From Aplectana chamaeleonis (taxonomy: Eukaryota > Nematoda > Chromadorea > Rhabditida > Cosmocercidae), in contig JAPDOI010001537.1 of NCBI GenBank assembly GCA_029168955.1, positions 103,509 to 167,508 of the forward strand: 64,000 bases of DNA, in the 5' to 3' direction. Positions within the stretch are counted from its first letter, which is position 1; every line of letters starts with the position of its first letter. The notes beneath the pieces are model-generated. The model made no database searches. It was given only the letters and a program-made list of their open reading frames with translations, and was not told the DNA's origin. Position numbers and translations under genes: made by a program. Below, piece after piece: positions 13,701-25,840 of the stretch.

Positions 13701-16295
13701 CACGTCACCCTGATCACGTCTTCTGAAGCCCTACTGAATTCCCACGTCACCCTGATCACGTCTTCTGAAGCCCTACTGAATTCCCACGTCACCCCGATCA
13801 TGTCTTCTGAAGCCCTACTGAATTCCCACGTCACCCCGATCACGTCTTCTGAAGCCCTACTGTATTCCCACGTCACCCCGATCACGTCTTCTGAAGCCCT
13901 ACTGAATTCCCACGTCACCCCTGATCACGTCTTCTGAAGCCCTACCAAAATTCCCACGTCACCCCGATCACGTCTTCTGAAGCCCTACTGAATTCCCACG
14001 TCACCCGATCACGTCTTTTGGAGCCCTACTGAATTCCCACGCCACCCCGATCACGTCTTCTGAAGCCCTACTGAATTCCGACGTCACCCCGATCAAGTCT
14101 TCTGAAGCCCTACTGAATTCCCACGTCACCCCGATCGCGTCTTTTGAAGCCCTACTGAATTCCCACGTCACCCCGATCACGTCTTCTGAAGCCCTACTAA
14201 TTTCCCGCGTCACCCTGATCACGACTTCTGAAGCCCTACTGAATTCCCACGTCACCCCGATCGCGTCTTTTACAGCCCTACTGAATTCCACGTCTTCTGA
14301 AGCCCTACTGAATTCCCACGTCACCCCGATCGCGTCTTTTACAGCCCTACTGAATTCCCACGTCACCCTGATCTAGTGTTCTGAAGCCCTACTGAGATCC
14401 CACGTCACCCCGATCGCGTCTTTTGAAGCCCTACTGAATTCCCACGTCACCCTGATCATGTCTTTTGAAGCGCTACTGAAATCCCACGTCACCCTGATCG
14501 CGTCTTTTGAAGCCCTACTGAATTCCCACGTCACCCCGATCACGTCTTCTGAAGCCCTACTGAATTCCCACGTCACCCTGATCACGACTTCTGAAGCCCT
14601 ACTGAAATCCCACGTCACCCTGATCACGTCTTCTGAAGTCCTACCAAACTCCCACAACACCCTGATCACGTCTTCTGAAGCCCTACTGAATTCCCACGTC
14701 ACCCCGATCACGTCTTCTGAAGCCCTACTGAATTCCCACGTCACCCCGATCACGTCTTCTAAAGCCCTACTGAATTCCCACGTCACCCCGATCACGTCTT
14801 CTGAAGCCCTACTGAATTCCCACGTCACCCTGATTACGTCTTCTGTAGCCCTACCAAAATCCCACGTCATCCTGATCACGTCTTCTGAAGCCCTACTGAA
14901 TTCCCACGTCACCCCGATCACGTCTTCTGAAGCCCTACTGAATTCCCACGTCACCCCGATCACGTCTTCTGAAGCCCTACTGAATTCCCACGTCACCCCG
15001 ATCACGTCTTCTGAAGCCCTACTGAATTCCCACGTCACCCCGATCACGTCTTCTGAAGCCCTACTGAATTCCCACGTCACCCCGATCACGTCTTCTGAAG
15101 CCCTACTGAATTCCAACGTCACCCCGATCACGTCATCTGAAGCCCTACTGAATTCCCACCTCACCCCGATCACGTCTTCTGAAGCCCTACTGCATTCCAC
15201 GGTACCCCGATCACGTCTTCTGAAGCCCTACGGGATTCCCACGGCACCCCGATCACCTCTTCTGAAGCCCTACCGAATTCCCACGTCTCCCCGATCACGT
15301 CTTCTGAAGCCCTACTGAATTCCCACGTCACCCCCATCACGTCTTCTCAAGCCCTACTGAATTCCCACGTCACCCCGATCACGTCTTCTGAAGCCCTACT
15401 GGATTCCCACGTCACCCCGATCACGTCTTCTGAAGCCCTACTGAATTCCCACGTCACTTCGACCACGTCTTCTGAAGCACTCTTGAATTCCCACGTCCCC
15501 CCGATCACGTCTTCTGAAGCCCTCCTGAATTCCCACGTCACCCCGATCACGTCTTCTGAAGTCCTACTAAATTCCCACGTCACCCTGATCACGTCTTCTG
15601 AAACCCTACTGAATCCCACGTCACCCTGATCACGTCTTCTGAAGCCCTACTGATTTCCCACGTCACCCTGATCACGACTTCTGAAGCCCTACTTATTTCC
15701 TACGTCACCCCGATCACGTCTTCTGAAGCCCTACTGATTTCCCACGTCACCCTGATCACGTCTTCTGATGCCCTATTGAATTCCCACGGCACCCCGATCA
15801 CGTCTTCTGAAGTCCTACTGAATTCCCACGTCTCCCCGATCATGTCTTCTGAAGCCCTACTGAATTCCCACGTCACCCCGATCACGTCTTCTGAAGCCCT
15901 ACTGAATTCCCACGTCACCCCGATCACGTCTTCTGAAGCCCAACTGAATTCCCACTTCACTTCGATCACGTCTTCTAAAGCCCTACCGAATTCCCACTTC
16001 TCCCCGATCACGTCTTCTGAAGCCCTACTGAATTCCCACGTCACCCTGATCACGTCTTCTGAAACCCTACTGAATTCCCACGTCACCCCGATCGCGTCTT
16101 TTGAAGCCCTACTGAATTCCCACGTCACCCCGATCACGTCTTCTGAAGCCCTACTAATTTCCCGCGTCACCCTGATCACGACTTCTGAAGCCCTACTAAT
16201 TTCCCACGTCACCCCGATCGCGTCTTCTGAAGTCCTACTGAATTCCCACGTCACCCCGATCACGTCTTCTGAAGCCCTACTGAATTCCCACGTCA

Positions 16296-16741
16296 CCCTG
16301 ATCACGTCTTCTGAAGCCCTACTGAATTCCCACGTCACCCCGATCACGTCTTCTGAAGCCCTACTGAATTCCCACGTCACCCCGATCACGTCTTCTGAAG
16401 CCCTACTGAATTCCCACGTCACCCCGATCACGTCTTCTGAAGCCCTACTGAATTCCCACGTCACCCCGATCACGTCTTCTGAAGCCCTACTGAATTCCCA
16501 CGTCACCCCGATCACGTCTTCTGAAGCCCTACTGAATTCCCACGTCACCCCGATCACGTCTTCTGAAGCCCTACTGAATTCCCACGTCACCCCGATCACG
16601 TCTTCTGAAGCCCTACTGAATTCCCACGTCACCCCGATCACGTCTTCTGAAGCCCTACTGAATTCCCACGTCACCCCGATCACGTCTTCTGAAGCCCTAC
16701 TGAATTCCCACGTCACCCCGATCACGTCTTCTGAAGCCCTA
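16296..16741 (+). repeat. Homogenised core of about ten identical family-1 units
   Basis: About ten consecutive 42-bp units are identical by eye, ending where TACTGAATTCCC becomes TACTGAGTTCCACG. This is the most uniform stretch of the array in the window and suggests recent local amplification or gene conversion. A collapsed or over-extended assembly would look the same. Confidence 0.85.
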
Positions 16742-17899
16742 CTGAGTTCCACGTCACCCCGATCACGTCTTCTGAAGCCCTACTGAATTCCCACGTCACC
16801 CCGATCACGTCTTCTGAAGCCCTACTGAATTCCCACGTCACCCCGATCACGTCTTCTGAAGTCCTACTGAATTCCCACGTCACCCCGATCACGTCTTTTG
16901 AAGCCCTACTGAATTCCCACGTCACCCTGATCACGTCTTCTGAAGCCCTACTGAATTCCCACGTCACCCCGATCACGTCTTTTGGAGCCCTACTGAATTC
17001 CCACGTCACCCCGATCACGTCTTCTGAAGCCCTACTGAATTCCCACGTCACCCCGATCACGTCTTCTGAAGTCCTACTGAATTCCCACGTCACCCCGATC
17101 ACGTCTTCTGAAGCCCTACTGAATTCCCACGACACCCCGATCACGTCTTCTGAAGCCCTACTGAATTCCCACGTCACCCCGATCGAGTCTTCTGAAGCCC
17201 TACTGAATTCCTCGTCACCCCGATCACGTCTCCTGAAGCCCTACTGAATTAACAGGCACCCTGATTACGTCTTCCGAAGTCCTACTGAATTCCCACGTCA
17301 CCCCGATCACGTCTTCTGAAGCCCTACTAAAATCCCACGTCACCCCGATCACGTCTTCGGAAGTCCTACTGAATTTCCACGTCACCCCGCTCACGTCTTC
17401 TGAAGCTCTACTAAATTCCCACGTCACCCCGATCACGTCTTCGGAAGCCCTACTGAATTCCCACGTCATCCCGATCACGTCTTCTGAAGTCCTACTAAAA
17501 TCCCACGTCACCCTGATCACGTCTTCTCAAGCCGTCCTGAATTCCCCCGTCACCCCGATCACCACCTCTGGAGCCCACCTGAATTCCCCCTCCACCCCGA
17601 TCACGTCTTCTGAAGCCCTACTGAATTCCCCCGTCACCCCGATCACGTCTTCGGAAGCCCTACTGAATTCCCACGTCATCCCGATCACGTCTTCTGAAAA
17701 GCTACTAAGTTCCAACGACACCCCGATCACATCTTCTGATGCCCTACTGAATTCCCACGTCACCCCGATCACGTCTTCTGGAATGCTACTAAATTCCAAC
17801 GTCACCCCGATCACATCTTCTGATGCCCTACTGAATTCCCACGTCACCCGATCACGTCTTCTGAAGTCCTACTGAATTCCCACGTCACCCCGATCACGC

Positions 17900-18115
17900 C
17901 TTCTGAAGCCCTACTGAATTAACATGTCACCCCGATCACGTCTTCTGAAGCCCTACTGAAATCCCACACGACACCCCGATCACGTTTTCTGAAGCCCTAC
18001 TGAATTCCACGTCTTCTGAAGCCTTACTGGAATCCCACGTCACCCCGATCACGTCTTCTGAAGCCGTACTAAATTCCCACGTCACCCCGATCACGACTTC
18101 TGGAGCCCAACTGAA
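17900..18115 (+). repeat. Long-range duplicated block, copy 1 in family 1
   Basis: This run of rare variants recurs twice further on. It contains GAATTAACATGTCACCC, AAATCCCACACGACACC, GCCTTACTGGAATCCC (18,021), AGCCGTACTAAATTCCC and ACTTCTGGAGCCCAACTG in that order. A shortened unit, with TTCCACGTCTTCTG, sits at about 18,005-18,018. Confidence 0.8.
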
Positions 18116-21100
18116 TTCCCCTGTCACCCCGATCACGTCTTCTGAAGCCCTACTGAATTCCCCCGTCACCCCGATCACGTCTTCTGAAGCCCTACTGAAT
18201 TCCCACGTCACCCCGATCACGTCTTCTGAAGCCCTACTGAATTCCCTCGTCTCCCTGATCACGTCTTCTGAAGCCCTACTGAATCCCCACGTCACCCCGA
18301 TCACGTCTTCTGAAGCCCTACTGAATTCCCACGTCACCCCGATCACGTCTTCTGAAGCCCTACTGAATTCCCACGTCACCCCGATCACGTCTTCTGAAGC
18401 CCTACTAAATTCCCACGTCACCCCGATCACGTCTTTTGGAGCCCTACTGAATTAACACGCCACCCCGATCACGTCTTCTGAAGCCCTACTGAATTAACAT
18501 GTCACCCCGATCACGTCTTCTGAAGCCCTACTGAAATCCCACGTCACCCCCTCACGTCTTCTGAAGCCCTACTGAATTCTCACGTCACCCGATCACGTCT
18601 TCTGGCGCCCCTCTAAATTCTCACGTCACCCCGATCACGTCTTCTGAAGCCCTACTGAATTCCCACGTCACCCCGATCACGTCTTCTGAAGTCCTACTGA
18701 GTTTTCACGTCACACCGATCACGTCTTCGGAAGCCCTACTGAATTCCCACGTCACCCCGATCACGTCTTCTGAAGCCCTACTAAAATTCCACGTCACCCC
18801 GATCACGTCTTCTGAAGCCCTACTGAATTCCCACGTCACCCCGATCACGTCTTCTGAAGCCCTACTGAATTCCCACGTCACCCCGATCACGTCTTCTGAA
18901 GTCCTACTGAATTCCCACGTCACCCCGATCACGTCTTCTGAAGCCCTACTGAATTCCCACGTCACCCCGATCACGTCTTCTGAAGCCCTACTGAATTCCC
19001 ACGTCACCCCGATCACGTCTTCTGAAGCCCTACTGAATTCCCACTTCACCCCGATCACGTCTTCTGAAGCCCTACTGAATTCCCACGTCACCCCGATCAC
19101 GTCTTCTGAAGCCCTACTGAATTCCCACGTCACCCTGATCACGTCTTCTGAAGCCCTACTGAATTCCCACGTCACCCCGATCACGACTTCTGAAGCCCTA
19201 CTGATTTTCCACGTCACCCCGATCACGTCTTCTGAAGCCCTACTGAATTCCCACGTCACCCCGATCGCGTCTTTTACAGCCCTACTGAATTCCTACGTCA
19301 CCCTGATCATGTCTTTTGAAGCCCTACTGAATTCCCACGTCACCCTGATCACGTCTTCTGAAACCCTACTGAATTCCCACGTAACCCTGATCACGTCTTT
19401 TGAAGCTCTACTCAATTCCCACGTCACCCCAATCACGTCTTCTGAATCCCTACTGAATGCCCACGTCACGCCCTTCACGTCTTTTGACGCCCTACTCAAT
19501 TCCCACGTCACCCCCATCAAGCCTTCTGGAGCCCTTCTGCATTCCCACGTCACCCCGATCACGTCTTCTGAAGTCCTACTGAATTCCCACGTCACCCCGA
19601 TCACGTTTTCTGAAGCCCTACTGAATTCCCACGTCCCCCCGATCACGTCTTCTGAAGCCCTACTGAAATCCCACGTCACCCCGATCACGTCTTCTGAAGC
19701 CCTACTGAATTCCCACGTCACCCCGATCAGGTCTTCTGAAGTCCTACTGAATTCCCACGGCACCCCCAGCACGTCTTCTGAAGTCCTACCGAATTCCCAC
19801 GTCACCCCGTTCACGTCTTCTGAAGTCCTACTGAATTCCCACGTCCCCGATCACGTCTTCTGAAGCACTACTGAATTCCCACGGCACCCCGATCACGTCT
19901 TCTGATGCCCTACTGAATTCCCACGTCACCCCGATCACGCCTTCTGAAGCCCTACTGAATTCCCATGGCACCCCGATCACGTCTTCTGAAGCCCTACTGA
20001 ATTCCCACGTCACCCCGATCACGTCTTCTGAAGCCCTACTGAGTTCCCACGTCACCCCGATCACGTCTTCTGAAGCCCTACTAATTTTCTACGTCACCCC
20101 GATCACGCCTTCTGAAGCCCTACTGAATTCCCATGGCACCCCGATCACGTCTTCTGAAGCCCTACTGAATTCCCACGTCACCCCGATCACGTCTTCTGAA
20201 GCCCTACTGAGTTCCCACGTCACCCCGATCACGTCTTCTGAAGCCCTACTGGATTCCCACGTCACCCCGATCACGTCTTCTGAAGCCCTACTGAACTCCC
20301 ACATCGCCCCGATCACGTCTTCTGAAGTCCTACTGAATTCCCACGCCACCCCGATCACGTCTTCTGAAGCCCTACTGAACTCCCACATCGCCCCGATCAC
20401 GTCTTCTGAAGTCCTACTGAATTCCCACGTCACCCCGATCACGTATTTTGGAGCCGTACTGAATTCCCATGTCACCCCGATCACGTCTTCTGAAGCCCTA
20501 CTGAATTCCCACGTCACACCGATCACGTCTTCTGAAGCCCTACTGAACTCCCACGTCACCCCGATCACGCCTTCTGAAGCCCTACTGAATTCCCATGGCA
20601 CCCCGATCACGCCTTCTGAAGCCCTAATGAATTCCCACGGCACTCCGATCACGTCTTCTGAAGTCCTACTGAGTTCCCACGTCACCCCGATCACGTCTTC
20701 TGAAGTCCTACCGAATTCCCACGTCACCCCGTTCACGTCTTCGGAAGTCCTACCGAATTCCCACGTCACTCCGTTCACGTCTTCTGAAGTCCTACTGAAT
20801 TCCCACGTCCCCGATCACGTCTTCTGAAGCACTACTGAATTCCCACGGCACCCCGATCACATCTTCTGATGCCCTACTGAATTCCCACGTCACCCCGATC
20901 ACGCCTTCTGAAGTCCTACTGAGTTCCCACGTCACCCCGATCACGTCTTCTGAAGCCCTACTGAATTCCCACGTCACCCCGATCACGTCTTCGGAAGGCC
21001 TACTGAATTTCCACGTCACCCCCATCACGTCTTCTGAGCCCCTACTGAATTCCCACGTCACCCCGATCACGTCTTCTGAAGCCCTACTGAATTCCCACGT

Positions 21101-21479
21101 CACCCCGATCACGTCTTCTGAAGCCCTACTGAATTCCCACGTCACCCCGATCACGTCTTCTGAAGTCCTACTGAATTCCCACGTCACCCCGATCACGTCT
21201 TCTGAAGCCCAACTGAATTCCCCCGCCACCCCGATCACGTCTTCTGAAGCCCTACTGAATTCCCCCGTCACCCCGATCACGTCTTCTGAAGCCCTACTGA
21301 ATTCCCACGTCACCCCGATCACGTCTTGTAAAGCCCTACTGAATTCCCCCGTCACCCCGATCAAGTCTTCTGAAGCCCTACTGAATTCCCACGTCACCCC
21401 GATCAAGTCTTCTGAAGCCCTACTGAATTCCCACGTCACTTCGATCACGTCTTCTAAAGCCCTACTGAATTCCCACGTC

Positions 21480-21605
21480 ACACCGATCACGTCTTCTGAA
21501 GCCTTACTGGAATCCCACGTCACCCCGATCACGTCTTCTGAAGCCGTACTAAATTCCCACGTCACCCCGATCACGACTTCTGGAGCCCAACTGAATTCCC
21601 ACGTC
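21480..21605 (+). repeat. Long-range duplicated block, copy 2 in family 1
   Basis: It carries GCCTTACTGGAATCCC (from 21,501), AGCCGTACTAAATTCCC and ACTTCTGGAGCCCAACTG in the same order as the copies near 18.0 and 25.7 kb. The upstream part of the block (AACATGTC and CACACGACACC units) is absent here. Confidence 0.8.
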
Positions 21606-24600
21606 ACCCCGATGACGTCTGCTGGAGTCCCACTAAGTTCCACCGTCACCCAGATCACGTCTCTGGAAGCCCTACTGAATTCCCACGTCACCCCAATTAC
21701 GTCTTCTGGAGTCTTACTGAAATCCCTCGTCACACCGATCACGTCTTCTGAAGCCCTCCTGAATTCCCACGTCACCCCGATCACGTCTTCTGAAGTCCTA
21801 CTGAAATCCCTCGTCACCTTGATGACGTCTTCTGAAGCCCTACTAAATTTCCACGTCACCCCGATCACGTCTTCTGAAGCCCTACTGAATTCCCACGTCA
21901 CTTCGACCACGTCTTCTGAAGCCCTACCGAATTCCCACGTCTCCCCGATCACGTCTTCTGAAGCCCTACTGAATTCCCACGTCACCCCGATCACGTCTTC
22001 TGAAGCCCTACTAAACTCCCACATCGCCCCGATCACGTCTTCTGAAGTCCTACTCTATTCCCACGTAACCACGAGCACGTCTTCTGAAGTCCTACTGAAT
22101 TCCCACGTCACCCCGATCACGTATTTTGGAGCCGTACTGAATTCCCATGTCACCCCGATCACGTCTTCTGAAGCCCTACTGAATTCCCACGTCACACCGA
22201 TCACGTCTTCTGAAGCCCTACTGAATTCCCACGTCACCCCGATCACGTCTTTTGGAGCCGTACTGAATTCCCACGTCACCCCGATCACGTCTTCTGAAGC
22301 CCTACTAAATTCCCACGTCACCCCGATCACGTCTTCTGGAGCCCTACTGAATTCCCACGTCACCCCGATCACGTCTTCTGAAGCCCTACTGAATTCCCAC
22401 GTCACCCCGATCACGTCTTCGGAAGCCCTACTGAATTCCCACGTCACCCCGATCACGTCTTCTGAAGCCCTACTGAATTCCCACGTCACCCCGATCACGT
22501 CTTCTGAAGTCCTACTGAGTTCACACGTCACCCCGATCACGTCTTCTGAAGCGCTACTGAATTCCCACGTCACCCCGATCACGTCTTCTTAAGCCCTACT
22601 GAATTCCTACGTCACCCCGATCACGTCTTCTGAAGCCCTACTGAATTCCCACGTCACCCCGATCACGTCTTCTGAAGTTCTACTGAATTCCCACGTCTCC
22701 CCGATCACGTCTTCTGAAGCCCTACTGAATTCCCACGTCACCCCGATCACGTCTTCTGAAGCCCTACTGAATTCCCACGTCACCCCGATCACGTCTTCTG
22801 AAGCCCTACTGAATTCCCACGTCACCCCGATCACGTCTTCTGAAGCCCTACTGAATTCCCACGGCACCCCGATCACGTCTTCTGAAGTCCTACTGAATTC
22901 CCACGTCACCCCGATCACGTCTTCTGAAGCCCTACTGAATTCCCACGTCACCCCGATCACGTCTTCTGAAGCCCTACTGGATTCCCACGTCACCCCGATC
23001 ACGTCTTCTGAAGCCCTAATGAACTCCCACATCGCCCCGATCACGTCGTCTGAAGTCCTACTGGATTCCCACGTCACCCCGATCACGTCTTTTGGAGCTG
23101 TACTGAATTCCCATGTCACCCCGATCACGTCTTCTGAAGCCCTACTGAATTCCCACGTCACACCGATCACGTCTTCTGAAGTCCTACTGAATTCCCACGT
23201 CCCCGATCACGTCTTCTGAAGCACTACTGAATTCCCACGTCACCCCGATCACGTCTTCTGAAGTCCTACTGAGTTCCCACGTCACCCCGATCACGTCTTC
23301 TGAAGCCCTACTAAATTCCCATGGCACCCCGATCACGTCTTCTGAAGTCCTACTGAGTTCCCACGTCACCCCGATCACGCCTTCTGAAGTCCTACTGAGT
23401 TCCCACGTCACCCCGATCACGTCTTCTGAAGTCCTCCTAAATTCCCACGTCACCCCGATCACGCCTTCTGAAGCCCTACTAAATTTCCACGTCATCCCGA
23501 TGACGTCTTCTGAAGTCCTACTGAGTTCCCACGTCACCCCGATCACGTCTTCGGAAGCCCTACTGAATTCCCACGTCACCCCGATCACGTCTTCGGAAGC
23601 CCTACTGAATTCCCACGTCACCCCGATCACGTCTTCTGAAGTCCTACTGAGTTCCCACGTCACCCCGATCACGTCTTTTGAAGCCCTAGTAACTCTCCAC
23701 GTCCCCCCGATCCCGCCTTCTGAAGCCCTACTGAATTCCCACGTCACCCCGATCACGTCTTCGGAAGCCCTACTGAATTCCCACGTCACCCCGATCACGT
23801 CTTCTGAAGCCCTACTGAATTCCCACGTCGTCCCGATCCCGTCTTCTGAAGCCCTACTGAATTCCCACATCGCCACGATCACGTCTACTGAAGTCCTGCT
23901 GAATTCCCACGTCACCCCGATCACGTCCTTTGGAGCCGTACTGAATTCCCATGTCACCCCGATCACGTCTTCTGAAGCCCTACTGAGTTCCACGTCACCC
24001 CGATCACGTCTTCTGAAGCCCTACTGAATTCCCACGTCACCCCGATCACGTCATCTGAAGCCCTACTGAAATCCCACGTCACCCCGATGACGTCTTCTGA
24101 AGTCCTACTGAGTTCCCACGTCACCCCGATCACGTCTTCTGAAACCCTACTGAAATCCCACGTCACCCCGATCACGTCTTCTGTAGCCCTACTGAATTCC
24201 CACGTCACCCCGATCACGTCTTCTGAAGCCCTACTGAATTCCCACGTCACCCCGATCACGTCTTCTGAAGTCCTACTGAAATTCCACGTCACCCCGATCA
24301 CGTCTTCTGAAGTCCTACTGAATTCCCACGGCACCCCGATCACGTCTTCTGAAGTCCTACTGAATTCCCACGTCACCCCGATCACACCTTCTGAAGCCCT
24401 ACTAAATTCCAACGTCACCCCGATCACATCTTCTGATGTCCTACTGAATTCCCACGTCACCCCGATCACGTATTCTGAAGCCCTACTGAATTTCCACGTC
24501 ACCCCGATGACGTCCTCTGGAGTCCTACTGAATTCCCACGTCACCCCGATCACGTCTTCTGAAGTCCTACTGAATTCCTACGTCACCCCGATCACGTCTT

Positions 24601-25529
24601 CTGAAGCCCTACTGAGCTCCCACGTCACCTTCATCACGTCTTCTGAAGTCCTACTGAATTCCCACGTCACCCCGATCACGTCATCTGAAGCCGTACTGAA
24701 TTCCCATGTCACCCCGATCACGTCTTCTGAAGCCCTACTGAATTCCCACGTCACCCCGATCACGCCTTCTGAAGCCCTACTGAATTCCCACGTCACCCCG
24801 ATCACGTCTTCTGAAGCCCTACTGAATTCCCACGTCACCCCGATCACGTCTTCTGAAGTCCTACTGAATTCCCACGTCACCCCGATCACGTCTTCTGAAG
24901 CCCTACTGAGTTCCCACGTCACCCCGATCACGTCTTCTGAAGTCCTACTGAATTCCCACGTCACCCCGATCACGTCTTCTGAAATCCTACTGAATTCCCA
25001 CGTCACCCCGATCACGTCTTCTGAAGCCCTACTGAATTCCCACGTCACCCCGATCACGTCTTCTAAAGCCCTACTAAATTCCCACGACACCCCGATCACG
25101 TCTTCTGAAGCCCTACTAAATTCACGACACCTCGATCACGTCTTCTGAAGCCCTACTGAATTCCCACGTCACCCCCATCACGTCTTCTGAGGTCCTGCTA
25201 AATTCCCACGGCACCCCGAACACGTCTTCTGTAGCCCTACTGAGTTCCCACGTCACCCCGATCACGTCTTCGGAAGCCCTACTGAATTCCCACGTCACCC
25301 AGATCACGTCTTCTGATGCGCTTCTGAATTCCCACGTCACCCCGATCACGTCTTCGGAAGCCCTACTGAATTCCCACGTCACCCCGATCACGTCTTCTGA
25401 AGTCCTACTGAGTTCACACGTCACCCCGATCACGTCTTCTGAAGCCCTACTGAATTCCCACGTCACCCCGATCACGTCTTTTGGAGCCCTACTGAATTCC
25501 CACGCCACCCCGATCACGTCTTCTGAAGC

Positions 25530-25840
25530 CCTACTGAATTAACATGTCACCCCGATCACGTCTTCTGAAGCCCTACTGAAATCCCACACGACACCCCGAT
25601 CACGTCTTCTGAAGCCCTACTGAATTCCCACGTCACCCCGATCAAGTCTTCTGAAGCCCTACTGAATTCCCACGTCACCCCGATCACGTCTCCTGAAGCC
25701 CTACTGAATTCCACCCCGATCACGTCTTCTGAAGCCTTACTGGAATCCCACGTCACCCCGATCACGTCTTCTGAAGCCGTACTAAATTCCCACGTCACCC
25801 CGATCACGACTTCTGGAGCCCAACTGAATTCCCCTGTCAC
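25530..25840 (+). repeat. Long-range duplicated block, copy 3 in family 1
   Basis: This copy has the full order of rare units seen near 18.0 kb: GAATTAACATGTCACCC, AAATCCCACACGACACC, GCCTTACTGGAATCCC (from 25,734), AGCCGTACTAAATTCCC and ACTTCTGGAGCCCAACTG. It includes a shortened unit, TGAATTCCACCCCGATC, near 25,706-25,722. Confidence 0.8.

Larger units (their letters stand above)
10701..19300 (+). repeat. Family 1, section B: near-consensus units
   Basis: The TTCTTGAG and TTCTTAAG variants nearly vanish and most units match the consensus with CTGAAGCCCTACTGAATTCC. Secondary variants include GATCGCGTCTTTTGAAGCC, TACTGATTTCCCACG and CTACTGAATTAACATGTC (near 10,752, 17,918 and 18,490). Both strands have long stop-free frames here because units are so alike. 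Boundaries are approximate. Confidence 0.8.
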
